From: Hansfordia pulvinata
Taxonomy: Eukaryota > Ascomycota > Sordariomycetes > Xylariales
Assembly (NCBI GenBank): GCA_006538405.1
Contig: BJKQ01000006.1
Coordinates: 953,001-1,017,000 of the forward strand
Reading direction: 5' to 3'
DNA: 64,000 nt
This document shows positions 52,727 to 63,866 of this stretch, piece after piece. The position numbers and the translations under genes are program-made. The notes under the pieces were generated by a model. The model was not told the DNA's origin. It did no database searches and was given only the letters and a program-made list of their open reading frames with translations. Position 1 is the first letter of the stretch, and the number at the start of each line of letters is the position of its first letter.

Positions 52727-55612
52727 ATCCGTTCTCTTTTCGAAATCGTATGAGAAGTGAACTGGGTTTTCTTTGAGGATGGGGGGTTCTTGAGTCGAGT
52801 CGAGTCAGGCAAGTACGTCTTTCAATAAGATACAGGTGGGTAGGTGTGTCTGCGTTTATGACGTTTCGAAAGACTTAAGTGGGGGACTCGGTATCGATTT
52901 GAATGCCAGGAACAGACAAGATGGGGCGACCACAGGGGCCAGGTGGGAAGAGGGAATCTAGTGTACGAGTACTAGCATGCTGTGGTCTCTTGTTGGTCTT
53001 TGTCTTTAGCCCACGTGCCCACGTCTTGGAATGGACAGAGAGGGCCAGAGTTGTCCACGTAGGGAGGGCGAGGTCATGTCAGAAAACCCACTTACCTACA
53101 TGTCCTTCTTGTACTCCCGTGCGTTGGGAGTAGGCGGAGTCGAAAGGCCCCAGTTTGCGGCGCAGGCGATCAACTCAGGACTAGGCTCGCGGGCGAAGCT
53201 AGCTGGGGCATCCAGGCAGATGACATCACAGATCGCCTGAGCCAAAACGAAGCGGGATGGGGTTCAAGACACGGGTTGGGAACGTGGCCGTCTCTGAGGT
53301 TGATCGATCACAAAAGTCGAGGGGCAGCGGGCGGCTGAGGTGGTGGCAGAGACAACGGCAAGTGCGGCAGCGGCAGGGTGGGCCGCGGCACCGGCGAGCT
53401 GAGAGAAACGAGGCAGAAAGAGCCCAGGAATTGTAGGGGACCGGGACGGAAACAGGGACGACGACGCCGAGGGTTCTAGACTAGAGGCTCTCGTGACCAG
53501 GCGGCCTGCCGCCCCATGTCGTGAAACCAGGTCCGTGCAGCGAACATGGCTCCCCTACCGGAGCGCGGACCCTGCGACTGCTGCGTGTGTTTGTCTATCA
53601 ATGGCGGGGCCGCGCGCTGATGCTACTGCGGGCCATTCAGCGTCGAGGGCACAAGCGGGCGTTGTAGCGGCACGGGGTGAGTGGTTCAAAGGTGAACAGG
53701 GCCTGTGTCTTGCTGAACTTGGTAGACGAGCCGGATTGGCCAGAGACGATTGGCGAAGTAGGGACGACTGCTCCTGGATGCGGCAGAAGCACCGCCAGAA
53801 GCAGCCGCACAAGATGGGATTCTCCTGGAAGCAGCCGACGTGTGATCAGCTGGCCCTGGCGACAAGTTGACGGTTGCCAGAGTGTCTGGCCGTCTTCGGA
53901 GGTCCAGCCGGGGACCTGTAAGAGGCGTCGAAAAAAGAGAAGTCAGCCCTCCCGTCTGACAGTCAGACATGGAGGATCTGCACAGACTCGTCGCCCACGC
54001 GGCATGTCCGGCTAAGCCGCAAAATTGCGAGGTGGTATTACTTGCATATACCGTAGATGGCTCGCATGGGGATTGGGTCGGACGGGGGGAGGATCGGGCA
54101 TGGGTGGCTGGGAGGGGAATTCGACAAGGGCAGATGCGAGAAGCCAACTTGGGTGGCAGAATTGGACAAGGGCGGATGCGTGTGCTCGTATCGTACGGAC
54201 GAGATGCTCCAAGGAAACGTCGACGGCATTTTGCCCTTGCCCATGCTGGCAGCCTGGTCGTGCCTGCCCAGACTCGCACATGCAGACAGGCAAGGGAAGG
54301 TGCGCACTCGCACGAGTGACATGAGGTTCTTGCATCAGAGTGTACTTAAGGTACCTATGTAGAATAGGGGCATTGGGCGCATTTGCATTCAGGTCAACTC
54401 CGTCCAGTCAAATGTTACCTAAGGCATCCAATGCGCATGTGGTGCACGCACGGGATTGCGGCATGGAGCACCTATCTCCCCTGTCATCCAAATCTCTAGC
54501 TGCCATTGATCACTGAACAAGACGCAACCAACTAGTCCTGATGGACCAGAAACCCGGGATCGCGGAGGCAGCCAGTCGAGCGCTCGCGGCGTGTGTGTGT
54601 GGGCTGCAGGTCAAGTAGCCACACGTGAGTGTCTAAAGCTTCCATAGATGGCTCTCTGAGCTTGCAGGTGCTCTGTGATTGGGGCATCACTATGGGAAGT
54701 CGGGCTGGCACGGCATATTTGGCAATGATACAATCAACCACCTGCAGTCGAACCCTGGACATGCGACACTGCCCGTACCGACCCCTCCATTTCCCGAGAG
54801 CAAGCGCGTGGCCTCGAGTGAACACCAGATATGGGGTACAGTCCCTCTCCAATCCAGGTAGGCAAGGCAATGCTGTTGGCACGTGCCTCACAGTCAATGG
54901 GGGCGAATGGTATCAAACGGAATGGAGAGAATGCTTCCCCATTCAGGACCTCTCATACAAATACCCACATTTGATTTGACGAGGACGGCGTTGCTTTCGG
55001 TTGGACGATTGCTTTGAAGTGATGATCCGTCATAAAAGCAGCGCGGCAGCGCCACGGCGGACGAGATGTGAGCCATTAGGTCAAGAGGTAGGTGCCTTAT
55101 CGATACCGGTAAGCCTGCACCTGCCGAGAAGACCTTGATCAAGGGACCAGGTCGCCACTACCCGCCACCCCGCCGCGCCGCCCTCTGTCGCCGAATCGTG
55201 TGAAAGCAAACGGAGGACAAGGACAGCTGGGACCAGGTACTCGACGTACCTACATGTGCGAGCCCAAATCACCAGCAGAACGGATTCCGACCCGACATCC
55301 AGCTTGAGGTTTGGTGGCAGCAGGTATCTGGATGTATCTGATTATTAATAATCCTTGAACAAATACATCGACCTGCGGGCCTTCTGAGGCTGCCATTCCC
55401 CACTGTGAGCTGGTTCAGTTGCTACGACCACCCACATCCCACCCATCGCCGGTGGTGATCCGCGTCGCACTCTGAACAACATCCTCGACCACGTCTGGTT
55501 GACCCTATTATCCAACCCTGCCTGCTCGCGCATATATCGCGCAATATACTGAACCTTGCCTGTTGCCGCCAACTACAGCTCGACGGTTACTGGGTACGAA
55601 TTGGTCGGCAGG
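52727..55612. promoter_or_regulatory. long divergent intergenic region IPK1 / GPN1
   Basis: 2.9 kb between two start codons. It has TACGAGTA at 52964 and AGGTACCT at 54349. ORFs up to about 200 codons occur on both strands around 53.5-54.4 kb but overlap each other and show no domain, so I do not call a gene. Confidence 0.45.
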
Positions 55613-56883
55613 ATGGCATCTGCGTCCGGCTCCGTGCCGTCGGGAGGGCCTGCTCCCGCGGCTTCTACTCAACAGTCCCAGGCTGTCTCTATCGTCTGCG
55701 TGGGCATGGCTGGCTCGGGGAAGACCACCTTCATGCAGCGGATCAACGCTCACCTGCACGCCCAGAAGGACCCCCCCTACGTCATCAACCTCGACCCGGC
55801 CGTCCTTAACGTCCCCTTTGAGAGCAACATCGACATTCGCGACTCGGTGAACTACAAGGAGGTCATGAAGCAGTACAACCTCGGCCCCAATGGTGGAATC
55901 TTGACCTCTCTCAACCTGTTCGCCACAAAGGTTGACCAAATCCTCGGCCTCCTCGAGAAGCGCACCCTCCCCGATCCCGAAGCGCCAAACAAGAAGGTCA
56001 TCAACAACATTCTGGTGGACACTCGTGAGTTGATGTTTGAAATCGCATTTACTGGTAGGATCAAGCTGATTTTGGGAGCGCAGCCGGTCAAATCGAAGTC
56101 TTTGTCTGGTCCGCCTCCGGCCAGATCCTCCTTGAGTCGCTCGCCTCTTCGTTCCCTACCGTCATCGCATACATCATCGATACTCCGCGAACCGCATCCA
56201 CCAGTACTTTCATGAGCAACATGCTCTACGCTTGCTCGATTCTCTACAAAACCAAGCTGCCCATGATTCTCGTCTTCAACAAGACAGACGTCAAGGATGC
56301 CTCCTTTGCTCGCGAGTGGATGACCGACTACGACGCGTTTCAAGCGGCTCTGTCGGCGGACGAGGAGTCTAACGCTTTCGGTGGCGTAGAAGGTGAGGGA
56401 GGTGGCAGCGGATACATGAGCAGTCTTCTCAACTCGATGAGTCTCATGCTCGAGGAATTCTATGCGCAGCTCAGCGTTGTTGGCGTCTCCTCGATGACCG
56501 GCGCTGGCATTGACGAGTTCTTCGCCGCCGTTCAACAGAAGGCCCAGGAGTTCCGTGAGGACTATCAGCCAGAGCTCGATCGCAAGCGTCAAGAGCGCGA
56601 GGAACAGAAGCGAAAGACCCGCGAAAAGGAGCTTGACAAGATGATGAAGGGTATGTCTATGGACACCGAGGCGGCAGGCGTGGGAGCAGCAGAAGGCGGG
56701 GCCGATGCGGATATGCCCGACAGCGACTCTCCAGATGATGCCGACGATGTTTCGGACGAAGACGACGAGGGTGATCGTGAAGGGTTACAGGCACGCTACG
56801 AGGCTGCCATGGAGTCGCAAGCGGACTCTACTATGGACCAGGCCAGCTTTGCCAAGTATCTGCACATGCAGAGAAAGCAGTGA
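55613..56883 (+). CDS. GPN1: GPN-loop GTPase 1
   Basis: GPN1 (yeast Npa3) is a cytosolic GTPase needed for assembly and nuclear import of RNA polymerase II. The P-loop GMAGSGKTT is at residues 31-39, the switch region contains NLDPAV, the defining Gly-Pro-Asn loop is LGPNGG (GPN at 91-93) and the G4 motif NKTD is at 203-206. Exons are 55613-56024 and 56084-56883; the 59-base intron 56025-56083 splits VDTP from [10 protein letters not shown] and hides the G3 region from simple ORF calling. The product is 403 residues with a charged C-terminal coil ([12 protein letters not shown]) and acidic tail. ATG 55613 gives the normal N-terminal extension; an upstream in-frame TTG is rejected. Confidence 0.94.
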
Positions 56884-57644
56884 GCGGCAAGCTGGTTTGC
56901 AGCATGGGCAACTGAGAGTGGGAGATATACAGAGTAGGTGGGTGATTTTGGGGGATAAGCCAGCGCTACTTTGACCGGAGAGTGGCCAAACGCAACACAG
57001 GATTCGGCGTTATGGGCATACAGGATTTTGCACCAGTCGCTCTCAAACGATGCGTGAGCCGTTGGGAGGGTTTTGACTACGAACAAGAAGCGGTTGCATG
57101 ACATCCAGGCAAGGGGCAGCGCAGGTGAACGAAGTAATGATACCATTTGCTTTCCTTCTTCCATGCAGGCCAAGACTGATGAACACCCAAATTGTCTCGT
57201 GAAGTCGTTGCACTCGGCGTATCAGCATATGTTGGGTTGTCTGTGTCGCCAGATGCCAAGCCGAGCTGGTATTGTACTAGAGTCTCATCTGCGGCGGCAA
57301 TGCGATTCGACACGGCCCGCTGCACTGGGCCCGCACTCATTTGCGTTGTCCGGCCTCCTGACCGGGGAACTCGGTTCTCACAGAATAGAGACAGACGACA
57401 GCGGACATTCATCGACTGCATGGGAGCATACCGAAACGGCGCAGGGAGGTCGTGCCGAGCGTCCTTTGACTGTATCGCGAGCGCCTCAGCCCGCCTTGCA
57501 GATTGGCATCCCCTAATCCGCTCCCAGCTCCAGTCGTCTCTCGAAACGCGGGCCTCTGCCACGCCTTCTGGGTCCGCAAAAAAAAAAAGTCGTGAACGAA
57601 GACAAAGTCGACCAGATCAAGGTCAAGAGGAAGGAACCGCAATC
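56884..57644. other. intergenic, convergent 3' ends
   Basis: Between the GPN1 stop and the short last exon of RPB12. Overlapping ORFs on both strands are judged chance. No gene seen. Confidence 0.5.
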
Positions 57645-58112
57645 TCACCGCGCTTCGAACTGGACCATTCTGCGATTTCACACGTCTGATTAGCGCCAGT
57701 TCGGGCTACAGTCCTCATGAGAAGGAATGAGGAGGCTTTCTCCGCCCTCTTTCTGATGATCGGGAGGCTCTCTCTCTCTCTCTCTCTCTCCGTCCTCTTT
57801 ATCTCTGCCCACGACACGAAGAACTAAAAATGGGGGGCCGCGATGGGGAAAAGAAAAACCCTCTCACCTCTTGGTGCGCTCCTTGTACAGGACGCGGCAG
57901 CCGCACTCCTTGCAGCGGATGGCGTCGCTCCGGCGCAGGGGGAACTTGGTGCCGCAGTCGCCGCAGATGTAGTGCATGATGGCGCCCTCGGAGGGGTCGA
58001 TGGCGCGCGAGAAGTTGGTGCCCGAGCCCGCGCCTCCCGCGCCGCCGGCGCTGCCGCCAGGGGTGGCGCTGCCGCCGGCCGTCGAGGGCATCTGGTAGGC
58101 CTCGCGCGACAT
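57645..58112 (-). CDS. RPB12: RNA polymerases I, II and III subunit RPABC4
   Basis: RPB12 (RPC10, RPABC4) is the small zinc-ribbon subunit shared by all three nuclear RNA polymerases. The zinc ligands are Cys50, Cys53, Cys67 and Cys70 in HYICGDCG and IRCKECGCRVLYKERTKR, and the product ends in the invariant MVQFEAR. The last exon is only 25 bases (57645-57669), joined to exon 57868-58112 by a 198-base intron with GTGAGA donor, a GCTAATC branch site and ATCGCAG acceptor. Total 89 residues. The Gly/Ala/Ser-rich N-terminal extension (residues 10-33) is typical of filamentous fungi. A (CT)12 tract lies inside the intron. Together with GPN1 next door this is another RNA polymerase factor, but adjacency is probably chance. 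Confidence 0.94.
57768..57791. repeat. (CT)12 microsatellite in RPB12 intron
   Basis: Twelve CT units within the intron; AG on the sense strand. Confidence 0.95.
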
Positions 58113-59508
58113 TGTTTTGGGCTTTCTCGCCGGGGTTTTTTTATGTGTTGCGTAGGTAGGTAGGTGGGCGGTCGTGTTCGCCGTGGGCGCGGGTTCCGAG
58201 TTGGATCGGGGGGATGGGCTTTTTTTTTTTTTCTCGTCTATCCTTGGTCGGGATCGCTCGGTTCACAATGGGGTGGAGATGACGGGCGAAGGTGAAGGAG
58301 AGAGAGGCGAGGCGAGGCGGTTGCACGCGGTGGATGAGCGATGTAGATGGCGTGGTAGGTGCGTGAAGTTGGGGGGGGGGGGGGGGGGGGTTCGTCAGCG
58401 CGTGACTGAGGGCTGCGGAATCAAAGAAATCGGGCGGTAGGCGGAGGCAGAATTGCAGCGGGCTGAAAGTTTCGCGGGCCGGTTCTCGCGCGACCAGGCG
58501 CCGCCGCAGGTCGAGTGTACGAGTACATGTTGCTTGGCCTGCGATGGCCCGCGGATTCATGTACCTCAGCCGCCCACACGCTACCGGCCCAGCCCGGACC
58601 CGGGGAATGATGGATTGAAAGGATTGGCAGTTGTCGCCGGCAGCCTCCAGACAGCCCGTTTACAGGTTCTGGACCGGCTCCACTGCAGCTGCTTCCTCAG
58701 ACAAGCACTCGGGCAGGGAAACGTTTGGGTGTACCTAAGGTAAACCTGGTAACAGCCTCGGATGCCCCAGCCAGCTGGAGGTGGTTATGGCCGGTTCTCA
58801 CCAGAGATATTCATTACGGCCTGATCTCACGTCTGCTTGATTTGCATGTTAGGCTTGCCAGGACCGATGCGGGTTTCTAACTAAACCTCTTCGATCCACG
58901 TTGCCGAAGATGACAGGACGGAAGGTTGGTAAATCAGAATATCCGATTGCCAGACATATGGACTGGATCAGTTCAGGGAACCTATCCACTGCATCACATG
59001 GCGCGCCCGAGGCAAGTCTGCTTCCAGAACCTCCGGCTGGCTGCAAGGCCGGGCCAGCCAGTCTGGCATCGTATGTTCACCAGCGACCCGCCCATCCTCT
59101 ACAATCGATCCATCGCCTCATCTCCGACGCCGTCGCGTCTCATGGTCGACCCAATTACAGGCGCAGATCCAATTGAACGCTGCCAGATCCAGAAGAGACT
59201 GCCAAATAGATAATAGAGCGGGCTAATAACTTATCAAATTACCTAGTCCTCGTACGCGTACCTCATCGGTTACCCCATACCCACTCCCACCCGGCCCGGC
59301 GCGGCTCCGACCATACCTTACCTAACTTACCAGGTATCAACCTACCTCGGCCCCTCGACTGGACAGGACCTGGATGTTTCCCCTTCCCTCGCCATCCCCT
59401 CCGCGTTTCTTTTACTCCCCTTCCCTTACCACTACCTCACCTACGCCAGTTCCCAGGGCGCAGCATCCAAGCCCGCCTCAAACCGCCGAAGCGCGCAACG
59501 CCGACAGG
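58113..59508. promoter_or_regulatory. divergent intergenic region RPB12 / HIT protein
   Basis: 1.4 kb between two start codons with a T-run near 58220, a G20 run at 58371-58390 and a TACGAGTA word at 58518. An ATG at 59374 is in frame with the HIT gene start and could extend it by 45 residues. Confidence 0.45.
58371..58390. repeat. G20 homopolymer
   Basis: Twenty consecutive G about 260 bases upstream of the RPB12 start; length is likely uncertain in the assembly. Confidence 0.9.
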
Positions 59509-60292
59509 ATGGCAGCCCTGCCGTCGCCTGGGTCCTTCGACCCGGCCACGCCCGCGCCCCAAGACCCCTGCCCCTTCTGCGCCATCGCCGCCGCCTACCC
59601 TACCTTCTCCCGCGCGAACCGCCGCCGACGGCGACTACGACGACAACAGCGACAGAATCAGCGCCAGCGCAACCGACCCCTCCAAACACCCCAGCGCCAT
59701 CCTCTACCTCTTCCTCTCCCTCCCCGCAGCCACCCCGTCCCAAACCTCACCGCCACCACCACAACGGCAGCAGAAGGATCCCGACCCTCTGGACCCGGAG
59801 AAGCTCTCCCCTTCGGCCTACGTGGTCCTCTCGACGCCCGCCCTCCTCGCCTTCCTCGACATCATGCCCCTGTCCCGCGGCCACCTGCTCCTGTGCCCGC
59901 GCGCCCACCGCCCCAAGCTGACCGACGTCACGCCCGCCGAGGCCCGCGACCTGGGCGGCTGGCTACGCGTCCTCAGCAAGAGCCTGGTCCGCGCCACGGG
60001 CGGCGTCGCCGACTGGAACGTCGTCCAGAACAACGGCGCCGCCGCCGCCCAGGTCGTCGGCCACGTCCACTACCACCTCATCCCCCGCCCCGACATCCGC
60101 GCCTCCGGCCGCTTCCGCGAGAGCTTCACCATGTTCGGCCGCGGCGTCCGCGAGGAGCTCGACGACGACGACGCCGCGCTGCTCGCCCGCCGGCTCAGGG
60201 GCGAGATTGCTGCCGTGCTGCGCGAGGAAGAGGAGCAGGGGGAGGCGAGCACGGAGAAGAAGTGGAAGACGCTGCCGAGGGAGAAGCTCTGA
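59509..60292 (+). CDS. HIT-domain nucleotide hydrolase/transferase; frame broken once
   Basis: HIT proteins cleave nucleotide phosphate or phosphoramidate bonds. The N-terminus has CPFCAIAAAYP (a possible zinc/Cys pair common in this group), then a Pro/Ser-rich linker, VVLSTPALLAFLDIMPLSRG and HLLLCPRAH, WNVVQNNGAAAAQVVGHVHY and the catalytic His triad HVHYH (about 185-189) followed by LIPRP. The first frame (from ATG 59509) and the HIT frame (stop at 60290-60292) differ by one extra base between about 59590 and 59620 (CCC runs). Continuing in the HIT frame gives AADGDYDDNS and then KDPDPLDPEKLSPSAYVVLS. No GT donor is present for an intron. Corrected length is 260 residues. An alternative start at 59374 adds 45 residues. 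Confidence 0.82.
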
Positions 60293-60548
60293 GGAGCCGA
60301 GGCGCTGGGCGAGGTTGCGGGCGGCGTACACGCGCCTGTGCCAATGCACGATGTCTGCAATTCACTCCCCGGGCCGTGATAATTTAAACCGAGCAAAGCA
60401 ACAGCACTGGGAGACTGGACTGCTCCTATCGGAAGGGGGAATCTTGATTTAACGCTCTTAAATTAAGTGGTTACATGTTGGAGCAACAGGTTTTATTTAC
60501 TTCTTTCACAGTCGTCCTTTGGCCAGGCACGGTCGTCCCTGCGCACCC

Positions 60549-61592
60549 TTACTCGTCGTCGCCAAAGAAGACCTTGACGGGCAGCCACTTGTCGTCGCAG
60601 ACCTTGAAGCGGTCAGGCAGGCTGGACAGCTTGGCCATCTCCTCGTCGTTGAGCGACCAGCCGTCAATGTCGAAGTTGGCCTGGATTCTGGCCGGGGTGA
60701 CGGACTTGGGGATGACGTCCCAGCCGTTCTGGATGCCCCACTGCAGCAGGCACTGCTGGGGCGTCTTGCCCTTGGCCTTGGCCAGGGCCAACAGGGTCTC
60801 GTCCTTGTACAGTGGCGAGTCGGTGCTTCCCAGGCACGAGTAGCCCGTCATGTGGATGCCCTTGTCCTTGCAGTAGGCAGTGAGCTTGGGCGACGGGTTA
60901 TTGGGGTGCAGCTCGATCTGGTTGACGGAAGGCTTGATCTGGAAGGGTGGCAGCGGGTTAGTACAGACCGGGCGACCGACAGTGAAAGAGAGCAGTGGTG
61001 GGAGGAGAGTCAACTCACCTTGCAGGAGGGGTCGTTGAGGAGGATCTCGAGGTTGTGGATGCCAAAGTTGGACACGCCAATGTTGCGGACCTTGCCGGTG
61101 CCCACCAGCTTCTGGATCTCGCGCCAGGTGTCGATGAAGTTCCAGTCGTCGTAGGCCTTCTTCAGGTCGTCGGGGTGGGTGGAGCTGGGCCAGTGCATGA
61201 GGTAGAGGTCGACGTAGTCCATGCCGAGACTCTTGAGGGAGTCGTCGATGCCCTCGGCGACGTGCTTGTGCCAGGGGTTGTCGAGCTTGGTGGTGATCCA
61301 GATCTGTTCGCGGGGGACGCCCGAGGCGCGGACGCCCTCGCCGACCTCGGACTCGTTGCCGTAGGCCTTGGCCGTGTCGATGTAGCGGTAGCCGGCGTCG
61401 AGGGCGGCCTTGACGGCCTGGGTAGTCTGGCCCAGGGGCGACTGCCAGGTGCCCAGGCCGATGGCGGGCATCTTGTCGCCTGAGGGCAGGGTGTAGGTCT
61501 TGCTGCGATGGGGGTCAGCGGGGTGCTCGTCGGTCACAGTCCGTCAGACGGACTCGGGGAGGAGCGTACCTGGTGTGCTTAGACTCGGCCAT
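60549..61592 (-). CDS. Aldo-keto reductase
   Basis: A 298-residue NADPH-dependent aldo-keto reductase close to the glycerol dehydrogenase/GCY1-type group. Catalytic tetrad Asp50, Tyr55, Lys80 and His111 are seen in YIDTAKAYGNE, TTKLDNP and LYLMHWP; the coenzyme-binding end contains VIPKSVTPARIQANFDI. Exons on the minus strand: 61570-61592 (MAESKHT and part of a Ser codon), 61019-61502 and 60549-60938; introns 61503-61569 and 60939-61018 are GT-AG. The first exon of only 23 bases is joined to SKTYTLPSGDKMPAIGLGTW. Substrate cannot be inferred. A TATTTAATA word at 61699-61707 may act as the TATA element. Confidence 0.92.
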
Positions 61593-63866
61593 GGTGGTGA
61601 CTGTGTGTGTATGTGCGTGACTGGTTTGTGGTGTTGGGTGGGAGGGAGATCAAGGAGGGAAAGCGAGGGGAAGATGGGGAGACGAGACGGCGGGGAGGTA
61701 TTTAATAGAGGCGGGCAGCGCGGTCCGAGGACGGGAGGACAGACGACGAGACAAATTACATAACGCTGCCTGCTCGTATGGAAGGCACCGACGCCAATAT
61801 CCGCACCTGCCCCTGCTGGAAACCTCCAGCCAGAGGCGTCGATAATTCTACCTCGCGTACTCGTACTACATGTACGTGTGGTATCTGCCACTCCGTACCT
61901 CCGGGCTCACACCAATCCGTATTTCACATCGCTCATGTAGGTAGGTAGCCTCTAGGCAGTCGACGGAGCTGAGGACGCGTGGGGAGCGGGGCGCTCATGG
62001 ACAAACATCTGCGCCTGGATCCATTCGTGCAGAGCATCTGCCTCCCAGGAGCGGCCCGGGGGGCAACACAACGAGTACTCGTAGAGGGGGGGAATACTCG
62101 CATAAGCGGCGGCGAGACCCGACCGGCCGGAGTTGCAGCGTCTCAGGCGCACCTATCACAGAAGCAGGCGAGGCGCGGACTGGTTGGTCCCTGTGCAGGG
62201 GCAGAAAGTAAGGTACCTACCCTAAGAAACAAAGGCGAGGCGAGGTGGAGGAGGGGCGCGTAGAATGACGCACATAACCCGCATCGCAGAGAGATCCGGT
62301 AAGGTAATCATTGCTAAGGTTCCCCACCCTGCCCCTCCTCCCCCAACACCACCGCCGACTCTGACGGTGGAATGGGGTGGGATCTCTTCAGGTTTCCGTT
62401 CCGACATGCTTGAGTCTAGATCATAGCACTGGACTTGTCAGCCATCCATGACAGTCTCCAGTCGTGTTGGGGTGAGCAGCCAGGTATCAACGAGGTGGCA
62501 GCATGATACAAGGACCGGTAAGGAAAAGACGAGCTGGACGACGACGGAAGCTGTCGCACAATCGGATGGGCGCATATGCGCGCGAATCAACAGCGAGACT
62601 ACCCCGCGGCAGGCGTACAGGGGTGAGCCGAAAAGCCGCCGCTCCAACTGGGGCGGTTCACACGGGCAGGTTTCCCGAGCCTCCACTGGCGGGTGAGTGG
62701 CCCAGCCATCTCCGGGGTGGTTTCATTACGAGGAGAGGCTGAAGGTTGGTGCACTTGATCGGAGCCGGTATTAGGGACTCTTCAAGTCGGGAAAGCCTCG
62801 CACGAGCTTGTCGCACGCCAGACGTGCGGCGGTGCGAAAAGTGCAGGTCGCCTTGCGCGCTGGACAGACACGAATGACGTCGACGAGGGGCACGCGCTGT
62901 GTTGCGCGACCCCCACGCTGTCCAAGCTCAACCCGGTTAGTGAGGTAGGTGCCTATAGTAGGTAACTGCCCGGTAACCCTTGCCCGTAACTGAAGCGCCG
63001 CTATCGTGACACGCCCAGGCACCGTCTGCCCCGCAGAGTGCGCTGCACTGGCGCACCTAGCGGGCTCCAGCCCGTCCTGTACAGGGCCAAAAGGCCAATG
63101 GGCCCTGGATCCATCCACTGAATTCTACTCGTAGCGCACTGCATCCCGATCACAAACGTTCGAGACACGATTCCCGATCCTCCTCGTGACACCTCTGCGC
63201 CGGCCATCTCACCTGGGTGAGGGTCGGCTTTGTACCATCTCGATAGCACGGGACAAGCAGGTACGACTACACAGAGGCAATCTCCGAGCCAGCTGGATGG
63301 ACCCTCGCTCTAAAAAGGTAAACCCAGTGTCTAACTACCAAGTAAGTAGGTAGCCTGCAAATCGACGACACGCATGCAACAACAAGCTTCTTGCACCCGA
63401 TGACCTACCAGTCTCGGGCCTGCAGATTCGCAGCGGAGCGACTCGCAGAAAATGAAGCACATCAGCTCGCCACCCGCCATGCTCGTCGCCCAAAGCAGCA
63501 TCGCCTCGCGGCAACGGGGGCCTGGCACAGAGCTGGAAGGTTCCTGATTTGTCATCATGTGCGTCCAATGTCTTCATTGGCCTCTCCCGTCAAGGTAGAA
63601 GCTTGCGAAAAGTCACCATGGAGGATCAAAGTTAGCCTGATGTATCTCGTCTTCGTGTCTTTGCGTCACCTTGAGAGGTTCATCTCGCCATATCTCTGGA
63701 GTCTGTATGCGCTTCCTTGTAATGCCTTCCAACAGGGTCCGGTGGAGCTTGTGGGATGTCTTCCCAGAACCCATGTTTGACAGACATCACGAAGTTCTTG
63801 TCGGTAAGGTGTGCAGGTTCTCGGGGCTTCTCTTGGCCGCCAGCGCTCTCCCTGGCAGGCCCGTAG
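61593..63866. other. long intergenic region
   Basis: 2.3 kb upstream of the aldo-keto reductase. Three TACGAGTA/TACTCGTA words (61858, 62076, 63126) and one AGGTACCT (62211). ORFs are short and overlap; I see no gene. Confidence 0.45.

Noticed and set aside
53493..54335. Overlapping ORFs on both strands in the IPK1-GPN1 spacer
   Set aside because: They overlap in four frames, have no domain or codon pattern, and no splice-supported gene can be built.
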